Shown here in pieces: positions 15,264 through 20,902 of a DNA stretch of 20,902 nt (its first letter is position 1; each line of letters begins with the position of its first letter). The notes beneath the pieces are model-generated. The model was not told where the DNA came from. It did no database searches and saw nothing but the letters and a program-made list of their open reading frames with translations. The DNA lies in contig CAKOXG010000023.1 of NCBI GenBank assembly GCA_934130025.1, positions 1 through 20,902 of the forward strand, written 5' to 3'. The position numbers and the translations under genes are program-made. The DNA is from an uncultured Clostridia bacterium. GTDB lineage: Bacteria; Bacillota; Clostridia; TANB77; CAG-508.

Positions 15264-15837
15264 AAAACTCTGGATTTTCTACTTTTTCTTCATATTCAAT
15301 AATTGTACTTATTATTTGCATAGTTTTTTCCAGGTCATTGTTTTTTATAACATAATCATAAAACCCTATTTTAGATTCTTCATATTCAAATCTGCTTAAT
15401 CTTTTTTCTATTTCTTCTTGCGTAATCTCCGGATTTCTCTCTACCAGCCTTCTATGCAGCTCCTTTTTAGGTACACGAAGAAAAATAGTTATTATTTTAG
15501 TATCCTTACCAAGTAATTTAACTAAATTCTCTGTTCCATTAACATCCATATCCTTAACAATTATTTTACCACTTTTTAGTCTTTCATTAAGCAGTTTTCT
15601 AGATGTTCCATAATAATGATCATGGTGGATATCATACTCATATAAATCCCCATTTTTTATTAGTTCTTTAAATTCCTCGGTAGTAATAAAATTATAAAGC
15701 TCACCATTTATCTCGCCAGCTCTAGGCTCCCTATCTGTATAAGATGGTAGAGATGTTATTCTCTCATTTCTCTTTCTTAGTTCTTTTTTTACTGTATCTT
15801 TTCCTGCTCCAGACACTCCCGATAATAAAACTAGCAT
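15262..15837 (-). CDS. gmk: Guanylate kinase
   Basis: Guanylate kinase phosphorylates GMP to GDP with ATP. The 191 residues begin with MLVLLSGVSGAGKDTVKK (P-loop) and include SYTDREPRAGEINGELYNF (GMP-binding region) and a C-terminal lid with RVPKKELHRRLVERN. The common GPSGxGK loop reads GVSGAGKDT, and the usual ST(T/R)R before PRxGE is replaced by SYTDRE; both are tolerable variants. The ATG overlaps the rpoZ stop by 7 bases, so the two are translationally coupled. Confidence 0.93.
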   Translation of the reverse strand: MLVLLSGVSGAGKDTVKKELRKRNERITSLPSYTDREPRAGEINGELYNFITTEEFKELIKNGDLYEYDIHHDHYYGTSRKLLNERLKSGKIIVKDMDVNGTENLVKLLGKDTKIITIFLRVPKKELHRRLVERNPEITQEEIEKRLSRFEYEESKIGFYDYVIKNNDLEKTMQIISTIIEYEEKVENPEF

Positions 15838-16019
15838 ATTGTTACCTTTCCTGCTTCAATTTCATCTGCTGCTATAGAATCTGGTGCTACATCATCAGTT
15901 TTTACAAGTACATCTGCACCTGCTGCAATTTGCCTTGCTCTTTTTGCTGTTGCAATTACTAATAAATATCTATTATCAACCTTTTCTAATAATTCGGCTA
16001 CACTTGGTTTTGTCATCAT
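15831..16019 (-). CDS. rpoZ: RNA polymerase omega subunit
   Basis: Omega is the small RNA polymerase subunit that helps assemble the beta-prime subunit. The conserved core is SVAELLEKVDNRYLLVIATAKRARQIA, followed by a short acidic tail. I chose ATG 16019 (62 aa, MMTKPSV), which has GAAGG 10 bases before it. An ATG 10 codons upstream overlaps that ribosome site and the promoter region. It is first in the rpoZ-gmk unit; coaBC, which follows rpoZ in B. subtilis, is absent here. Confidence 0.92.
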   Translation of the reverse strand: MMTKPSVAELLEKVDNRYLLVIATAKRARQIAAGADVLVKTDDVAPDSIAADEIEAGKVTIC

Positions 16020-16051
16020 AATAAAAATACCTTCTTTCTCAATTTCCATCT

Positions 16052-16080
16052 ATTATATCACAATTTTCTTAATTAGTCAC
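16052..16080 (-). promoter_or_regulatory. Strong promoter for rpoZ-gmk
   Basis: The minus strand reads GTGACT, a 17-base spacer and a perfect TATAAT preceded by TGA. It sits about 33 bases before the rpoZ start and directly after the mrnC stop. Together with the terminator at 15221-15263 it defines a self-contained two-gene unit. Confidence 0.7.
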
Positions 16081-16088
16081 TACATAAA

Positions 16089-16490
16089 TTAAAATTTACA
16101 CAATTCTAATATTTCTTTAAGCCTAGCATCTTGCTTTGTAAGATATAAATATCCTATTAAAGCTTCATATGCAGTAGCATGGCTGTAATCATCCAATGTT
16201 GCATTCTTTGGAATATGGTGATTTTGCGCGTTTCTGCCTCTTCTAACTATATCTTTTTCATCATCAGATAACTCTCCACTAATATTTTTTAGCAGGTTTG
16301 CCTGAGCTTCTGCCTTAACATGCTTTATTACTTCCAAGTGCATGGCATGAGGCTTTAGTCTGGTTGTGTTTATAAAAAACATTCTTACATACATCTCGAA
16401 AACACAATCTCCTATATAAGCCCATGTAAGAGGAGACATTGTATTCACTTCTTCTACATCTTTTTTTCTTTCTATAAGATTATTTTCCAT
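16089..16490 (-). CDS. mrnC: Mini-ribonuclease III
   Basis: MrnC is the RNase III-like enzyme without a dsRNA-binding domain that matures 23S rRNA ends. The 133 residues are a single catalytic domain with the AYIGDCVFEMYVR motif (catalytic Asp), ARGRNAQNH-like RRGRNAQNHH, and YSHATAYEALIGYLYL (catalytic Glu). Its ATG directly follows the rbgA stop with no gap, so translation is probably coupled. The pairing of two ribosome-maturation genes makes sense. Confidence 0.93.
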   Translation of the reverse strand: MENNLIERKKDVEEVNTMSPLTWAYIGDCVFEMYVRMFFINTTRLKPHAMHLEVIKHVKAEAQANLLKNISGELSDDEKDIVRRGRNAQNHHIPKNATLDDYSHATAYEALIGYLYLTKQDARLKEILELCKF

Positions 16491-17432
16491 TTATTTTTCC
16501 ATTCTTTCTAAATTAATTCTTTCTAGTGTTATCCTTCCTAAGTTTCCACTCCTGAAATCAGACAAAATAATTCTTGAAGTTTTATCTAAATCTATTGTGT
16601 TGCCCCTTTGAACAGCACCACGCATTTTCCCTATATCATTCATGATTTCTACAATTCTTTCATTCTCTTCTAATTCATCATTTGCAAGAATTTTATCTAC
16701 ATTTTCTTTACTAATCTTATACCTTTTTATAATGTTATCTCTATAATTCTCAAGCAAAAATTTTGTTAAATTATATGCTATTTCAGTTTCATCTATAACT
16801 TCACTTTTAATCGTGCCAGTATATGCAAGCTTAAGCGAAACATCTTCGCTTCCAAGTTTTGGCCATAATACACCAGGAGTATCCAATAACTCAATATTAT
16901 TTGCAAGCCTTATCCACTGCTTTTTTTTTGTTACTCCAGGCTTATTGCCAACCTGCATAGCCGTTTTATTAGCAATTCTATTTATAAATGAAGATTTTCC
17001 CACATTTGGAATCCCTATAACCATTACTCTTGCAATTTTGTAATTTCTACCCTTCAATTCCTGCCTTTTTCTTTCTTCTTCCATAACTTCATTTATTTTA
17101 TTTATAACCTTAGAACTATCATCCTGAGTAGTAGAATTAAACAATATCGCCGGTATATGGTTATTTGCGAAATAATTAACCCATCTAATATTTTCTTTTT
17201 CATTTGCTAAGTCACTCTTGTTTAACACTATAATTTTCTTTTTATTGGCAATTAATTTTTGAACATTGGGATTTTGGCTTGATAAAGGAATCCTTGCATC
17301 CAATATCTCTATTACTATATCCACCAGTTTTAAATCTTGTTCTATCTGTTTCATGGTTTTAGCCATATGGCCTGGGAACCAGTTTATGTTTGTCTTATGA
17401 AACACCTCTTGATTATTATTCTTATCCATCAT
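16491..17432 (-). CDS. rbgA: Ribosome biogenesis GTPase YlqF/RbgA
   Basis: RbgA is a circularly permuted GTPase needed late in 50S assembly. The motif order is permuted as expected: NKSD (G4, 71-74) precedes GIPNVGKSS (G1, 140-148) and DTPG (G3, 184-187). It begins with the family NINWFPGHMAKTMKQ. The C-terminal domain is a little longer than in B. subtilis (282 aa). I chose ATG 17432 (313 aa), 7 bases after AGGA; the GTG two codons earlier is too close. It lies 28 bases after the hydrolase gene and abuts mrnC. Confidence 0.95.
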   Translation of the reverse strand: MMDKNNNQEVFHKTNINWFPGHMAKTMKQIEQDLKLVDIVIEILDARIPLSSQNPNVQKLIANKKKIIVLNKSDLANEKENIRWVNYFANNHIPAILFNSTTQDDSSKVINKINEVMEEERKRQELKGRNYKIARVMVIGIPNVGKSSFINRIANKTAMQVGNKPGVTKKKQWIRLANNIELLDTPGVLWPKLGSEDVSLKLAYTGTIKSEVIDETEIAYNLTKFLLENYRDNIIKRYKISKENVDKILANDELEENERIVEIMNDIGKMRGAVQRGNTIDLDKTSRIILSDFRSGNLGRITLERINLERMEK

Positions 17433-17460
17433 TTTCACTTCCTTTTACTTTAAAATCACA

Positions 17461-18000
17461 TTATATTTCTTTTAAAATTTCTTCAAATTTTGTATATCCA
17501 GTTTCTGAATTAATGTGTCCTCCGTTTTTTATTATATATTGTTTATTTGTTATTTTATCTGCAAAATCTTTTTCTACTTCGAATTTAACATATGGATCAT
17601 TATCAGAATAATAACATACAATATCATCACAATATTTTTTTACATCTTCTATATTATCAATAAACATTGGTTCATTAACAGCATCGAAATCTTTATCTAT
17701 TCCTAAATAATTATTAAATCCACATACAAATATTAATTTTTTCACTTTTATTTTATTAATAATAAGATATTTACATACAAAAACAGGTGCTATACTATGA
17801 GCAATTATTATTGTATTCTCATTTATCTTCAATTTTCCAAATTCTTTAGACCAATTATCAAAATTTTGATTACCAACACCAACTGGCATTTGATGAACAG
17901 CAACTTCTTTGTTTTTATTTTCTAATTCCTCTCTTAACCAAGGAAACCAATTTCCGTCTTTTGAACCAAAACTACCGTGTAATACAATATAATTTTTCAT
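17461..18000 (-). CDS. Small alpha/beta hydrolase of the RBBP9/YdeN type
   Basis: This 179-residue cytoplasmic protein looks like the RBBP9/YdeN serine hydrolase family. It has VLHGSFGSKDGNWFPWL (oxyanion region), AHSIAP with the nucleophile serine, the acid aspartate in YYSDNDPYV, and the histidine in NGGHINSETGY. The substrate is unknown. I chose ATG 18000, with AAGAAGG 7 bases before it. The longer reading starts inside the promoter region. It probably heads a transcript with rbgA-mrnC, although its variable character and position next to the recombinase suggest it may be accessory. Confidence 0.85.
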   Translation of the reverse strand: MKNYIVLHGSFGSKDGNWFPWLREELENKNKEVAVHQMPVGVGNQNFDNWSKEFGKLKINENTIIIAHSIAPVFVCKYLIINKIKVKKLIFVCGFNNYLGIDKDFDAVNEPMFIDNIEDVKKYCDDIVCYYSDNDPYVKFEVEKDFADKITNKQYIIKNGGHINSETGYTKFEEILKEI

Positions 18001-18026
18001 TAATATACCTTCTTTCTTTATAATCA

Positions 18027-18035
18027 ATTATAACA
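18027..18035 (-). promoter_or_regulatory. Extended -10 promoter for the hydrolase-rbgA-mrnC genes
   Basis: TGT followed by TATAAT lies 27 bases before the hydrolase start on the minus strand. No good -35 is seen. It overlaps the 3' boundary of the recombinase gene, which ends without a terminator. Confidence 0.45.
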
Positions 18036-18046
18036 TATCTTCATTT

Positions 18047-19240
18047 TTATTTATAATCAATGCTAATTGTTTTATCATCATTTATATAAATAGTTTTTAC
18101 ACTTTCGTAGAGATAACTTCTTGTTATTTTATTTAATTTTAATTTTTCTAATATCATTTCTTCAAGTTTTGTTTTTTCTATTGAATGACTTGTACACTTT
18201 TTATTAAAATAATTAGTACAATAATAATATGATTTATTCTTCCCCTTTTTCAAATGCATTTGTCCTTTACAATCGCCACATTTCAAAAATCCAGATAATG
18301 TATCAAGATTCCCTTTTCTATTTGTTCTAGTGACGTAATTATTTAATATATCTTGAACTTTATCAAATTTTTCTTTGCTTATAATTGCTTCGTGATGATT
18401 AGGTGTTATAATCCAATTTTCTTTGTCTAATCGAATTTGCTTATTAACTCTATAATTTAATTTTCTTCTCTTTCCTTGAAATAATGTTCCTGTATAATTT
18501 TCATTTTTCAGAATTGTATTCACCATTTCAGGATTCCATTTTTTTACCATTGATATACCTTCATTCGTATTAATATTTAAATACTCACTTGGAGTTAATA
18601 TATCATTATCATTTAAAAAGTCAGCAACTTGTCTTCTACTCTTACCATCAAGTATCATATCAAATATTTTTTTAATTATATGAGATACATTTTTATCAAT
18701 TAAAAATTTATGTTTATCTTTCGGGTCTTTTATATATCCATAAGGTGCTAATTTACCAGTAAATTCACCATTATATTTCTTCACTATCAAAGAACTTCTT
18801 ACTTTCTTTGATATATCTTTTGCATACATATCATTAAACAAATTCTTTAATGGTAAATAATCATCGCCATAATAATCTGATGAGTTAATTTCACAGTTTT
18901 CGTCTACTGACATTACAGATACTCCCATAGCTGGAAATATCACCTCTATAAAATTACCTGTTTCAATATAATTTCTTCCAAGTCTTGATAAATCTTTTAT
19001 AATTATTACATCTATTTTCTTATTTTTTATATCTTCTAACATTCTTTGGAATTCTGGTCTATCAAAATTAGTACCTGAGTATCCATCATCTATATAATAA
19101 TCAACTAACTTATATTCATTATGTTCCTTTAAATAATTATTTATAATTATTTTTTGATTAGTTATACTATTAGATTCTTTTTCATTACTAAATTCTTCTT
19201 TTGATAAACGAAGATATGCTGCTACTTTATACTTATTCAT
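18047..19240 (-). CDS. Serine recombinase (resolvase-recombinase-zinc ribbon type)
   Basis: This site-specific DNA recombinase has 397 residues. It has the N-terminal resolvase domain with the nucleophile serine in AYLRLSKEE (S13), DGYSGTNFDRPEF and KDLSRLGRNYIETG. A recombinase DNA-binding domain with GYIKDP and NYTGTLFQGKRR follows, then a zinc ribbon with CGDCKG and YYCTNYFNKKC. It is shorter than typical large serine integrases (450-550 aa). ATG 19240 is preferred over a TTG four codons earlier that would lie directly against the AAAGG site. It starts 22 bases after the HEPN-like gene and is likely cotranscribed. It has CGA and CGT arginine codons but no CGG. Confidence 0.93.
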   Translation of the reverse strand: MNKYKVAAYLRLSKEEFSNEKESNSITNQKIIINNYLKEHNEYKLVDYYIDDGYSGTNFDRPEFQRMLEDIKNKKIDVIIIKDLSRLGRNYIETGNFIEVIFPAMGVSVMSVDENCEINSSDYYGDDYLPLKNLFNDMYAKDISKKVRSSLIVKKYNGEFTGKLAPYGYIKDPKDKHKFLIDKNVSHIIKKIFDMILDGKSRRQVADFLNDNDILTPSEYLNINTNEGISMVKKWNPEMVNTILKNENYTGTLFQGKRRKLNYRVNKQIRLDKENWIITPNHHEAIISKEKFDKVQDILNNYVTRTNRKGNLDTLSGFLKCGDCKGQMHLKKGKNKSYYYCTNYFNKKCTSHSIEKTKLEEMILEKLKLNKITRSYLYESVKTIYINDDKTISIDYK

Positions 19241-19262
19241 TATTAAAGACAACCTTTCAAAA

Positions 19263-20198
19263 CTATTCTATTACTGCAAAACTTTCTTTTAATAACTTTA
19301 ATTCTTTTTCTTCTTCTTTTAATATAGATACTGTTTTATTTTTTATTTCATTAAACATTTTTAATGAATCATCATTTGGGTTAAAACACTGTACTCCATC
19401 TTCATCGTTTTCAAAAAAAATAAATCCATTAAAATAATTATTTGAACTATAAATAAAATGAGGTCTATCTTTAATTAATTTTTTCAAGCTTCGAATATGT
19501 TCTTTAAAAACTTCTTCAATTGCTTCTAAAAATCCATTATATGTTTTTATAATACAATAATTAAATTCTGCAACTGATAAAGTAAATGCAATTCTTGGAT
19601 GATCACCATATTTTTCATATATTTCTTGTCTTATATTCTTCATCTCATTTTTTAACTTTTTATTAATATTAAAATGAGGAGTAGATAAAATTTGCTCTAT
19701 ATCAAAATAATATTTATTTTGATAATCTCTACTTACAATTAAATGACCATGTTGAGTAAAATCTCTTAAACGTAATAACAAACGATATGCAAATACATCA
19801 TCATATAATTTATTTAAACACTCATTATTGTATTTTATATTTATTTCATTAGTTTCACCAACAAATTGTTTCATAAAATTTTCTATAGATTCTTTTAATG
19901 TTTTAGCAGAGCTTATGTAATTAATTACAAGAGAATTAATTATATAATCATCTGTATCTTCAAGGTCAAAATCATAATTTTTACTAATTTCATCATTATT
20001 TCCTAATCTATAAAAATTAAGAAGAATTTTAATATTCACTCTAAAAATTCTAAATAATTGTTCTATTTCTTGAATATGTCTTGTAATATCTATGAATGTT
20101 TCTATTGTTTCTTTTTCTTCATCATTCATATTTGGTATTTCTATATCTTGTATATTAAAATCACAATCTCTAAGTAAAATATAATCTCTTAATCTCAT
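19263..20198 (-). CDS. HEPN-like protein of unknown function
   Basis: I do not recognise the family. The 311-residue, mostly alpha-helical, charged protein has an R-x4-H motif, RDFTQH (145-150), at the end of a helix (LLLRLRDFTQHGHL). Such motifs mark HEPN ribonucleases of toxin and abortive-infection systems. The C-terminus (about 280-310) is a Lys/Glu-rich helix. There is no signal peptide. It sits directly upstream of the serine recombinase, with AGGAGG 12 bases before its ATG. A defence or toxin cargo role is an inference; no antitoxin partner is obvious unless it is the tiny ORF upstream. Confidence 0.7.
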   Translation of the reverse strand: MRLRDYILLRDCDFNIQDIEIPNMNDEEKETIETFIDITRHIQEIEQLFRIFRVNIKILLNFYRLGNNDEISKNYDFDLEDTDDYIINSLVINYISSAKTLKESIENFMKQFVGETNEINIKYNNECLNKLYDDVFAYRLLLRLRDFTQHGHLIVSRDYQNKYYFDIEQILSTPHFNINKKLKNEMKNIRQEIYEKYGDHPRIAFTLSVAEFNYCIIKTYNGFLEAIEEVFKEHIRSLKKLIKDRPHFIYSSNNYFNGFIFFENDEDGVQCFNPNDDSLKMFNEIKNKTVSILKEEEKELKLLKESFAVIE

Positions 20199-20218
20199 AA
20201 TAAATCTTGACCTCCTAA

Positions 20219-20348
20219 AAGTTTTCCATAAGTCGTTATTACCCCTATTTTCTTTAAAATTTTATTATTTTTTGCCTATAAAATGTAAAAAGAAACAAGA
20301 TTAAAAGCCTTTATTTATAAGCCTTTGAAAGAAGTTTTCCATAAGTCG
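20219..20348. repeat. 17-bp direct repeat upstream of the HEPN-like gene
   Basis: AAGTTTTCCATAAGTCG occurs at 20219-20235 and again at 20332-20348. The second copy runs into a perfect palindrome GGTATATACC (20348-20357); the first continues with a related but imperfect TTATTACCCC. On the minus strand both copies can encode TYGKLL. They may be recombination-site remnants or a duplicated leader. Confidence 0.6.
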
Positions 20349-20406
20349 GTATATACCAGTTAAGGCTGATTTTGTGATAACTATTTTCATCTTTTTCTTT
20401 ATCCAT
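20311..20406 (-). CDS. Possible 31-residue small protein
   Basis: ATG 20406 follows AAAGGAG by 9 bases, an excellent ribosome site, 14 bases after the stop of the recombinase remnant. The ORF is basic at the end (ISLNWYIPTYGKLLSKAYK) and spans one copy of the direct repeat. I recognise no family. It could be a real small gene or leader, or a chance ORF over a duplicated sequence. Confidence 0.35.
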   Translation of the reverse strand: MDKEKDENSYHKISLNWYIPTYGKLLSKAYK

Positions 20407-20420
20407 CTATGTTCACTCCT

Positions 20421-20822
20421 TTACCTGAATTCTATGTTTATTTTTCCATTTTGAAATATAATTATATTATCTATATTTTTTAATAAACTATCTCTTGTTA
20501 AAGTATCAATTTTATTTCTTTTAAACTTTTTATTTAGTTCTTCTATTACTAATTCAACTAGTTTATCTTTTCTAATTGAATGGCTTGTACATGAACCGTT
20601 TCTTACATATGATGTACAATGATAATACTCATAATTCTTTACTCTTCTTAATGTAAAAGACTCTCCACAATCTGAACATTTTAAAAATCTATAAAATAAA
20701 TCTTTTTCTTTATTACTTCTAGCACATTTATTCTTTTCAATTATTTCTTGCACCTTATCAAACTTATATTTAGAAATAATTGGCTCATGATTATTTTGGA
20801 TTATTATCCATTCATCCTTTTT
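20421..20822 (-). pseudogene. C-terminal remnant of a second serine recombinase
   Basis: The frame encodes the distal part of a recombinase: DEWIIIQNNHEPIISKYKF (compare the intact copy's NWIITPNHHEAIISKEKF), then the zinc ribbon CSDCGE and YHCTSYVRNGSC. A TAA stands immediately upstream of the recognisable part and no catalytic domain is present before the window edge, so the gene is truncated. An internal GTG at 20753 could start a short product, but without catalytic residues. No CGG lies at the break, so this is ordinary decay, unlike the spoIIIA and priA breaks. Confidence 0.75.
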
Positions 20823-20836
20823 TTAATAATATCTTA

Positions 20837-20902
20837 TTAATACAAATTTCTTTTTACAAAATCATTATATATCCATTCAGGTCCGTAATCAAAAACTTGA
20901 AT
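20837..20902 (-). CDS. C-terminal end of an unidentified gene, cut by the window edge
   Basis: An open frame enters from the right edge and encodes VFDYGPEWIYNDFVKRNLY before a double stop (TAA TAA). The aromatic content looks like real protein, but 21 residues are too few to name it. It ends just before the recombinase remnant begins, suggesting a junction between two pieces. Confidence 0.3.
   Translation of the reverse strand: MQVFDYGPEWIYNDFVKRNLY

Larger units (their letters stand above)
18047..20902. mobile_element. Accessory segment with serine recombinases, probably a mobile element or its remnant
   Basis: The segment holds an intact serine recombinase, a HEPN-like protein of unknown role, a 17-base direct repeat, a tiny ORF and a truncated second recombinase. 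It is more AT-rich than the housekeeping side. The right end lies outside the window and I cannot identify attachment sites. The left end presumably lies near 18047, next to the hydrolase gene. Confidence 0.5.

Noticed and set aside
20421..20826. Recombinase remnant as another CGG recoding case
   Set aside because: The break has a TAA and no CGG nearby, and the catalytic part is missing altogether; this looks like ordinary truncation.
1..20902. CRISPR arrays, tRNA, rRNA or riboswitches
   Set aside because: I saw no regularly spaced repeats, tRNA cloverleaf, rRNA or recognisable riboswitch or T-box element, including upstream of argS.

Overview
The window is low-GC DNA with AGGAGG-type ribosome binding sites, a complete spoIIIA sporulation operon and the Bacillota housekeeping run rpoZ-gmk-priA-def-fmt. 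This points to an endospore-forming, probably uncultured, Clostridia-like member of the Bacillota. Nearly everything is on the minus strand; yebC is the only clear plus-strand gene.

Layout from left to right. 1-470: the start of an unidentified gene and an AT-rich spacer with an inverted repeat. 471-1998: a two-gene Alg13/Alg14-type glycosyltransferase pair whose Alg14 half is fused to a VanZ domain. 2080-4989: argS and a 6-phosphofructokinase. 5151-10389: spoIIIAH to spoIIIAA, transcribed right to left, diverging from yebC (10526-11254). 11322-15189: fmt, def and priA. 15262-16080: a compact rpoZ-gmk unit with its own promoter and terminator. 16089-18000: mrnC, rbgA and a small alpha/beta hydrolase. 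18047-20902: an accessory segment with a serine recombinase, a HEPN-like protein, direct repeats, a tiny ORF and the C-terminal remnant of a second recombinase.

The main discovery is a consistent recoding signature. Four conserved genes (spoIIIAD, spoIIIAE, spoIIIAG, priA) are interrupted at six points. Each interruption sits exactly at an in-frame CGG codon. In each case skipping one base, so that C-GGN is read as a single glycine, restores the expected full-length protein. The restored lengths are SpoIIIAE 400 aa (three sites), SpoIIIAD 128 aa, SpoIIIAG 201 aa and PriA 756 aa; in PriA the repaired glycine is that of the Walker A GSGKT. By my hand scan CGG never occurs in frame in any other gene here, although about fifty CGG triplets lie out of phase in coding strands. 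CGG therefore seems not to be an ordinary arginine codon in this organism but a +1 frameshift signal, or CGGN a four-base glycine codon.

Five of the six sites are in the SpoIIIA channel operon. Assembly of that complex would thus depend on whatever factor (a modified or expanded-anticodon tRNA, or slippage at an unassigned codon) handles CGG. A systematic sequencing artefact is the main alternative, but the constant reading phase of all six sites argues against it.
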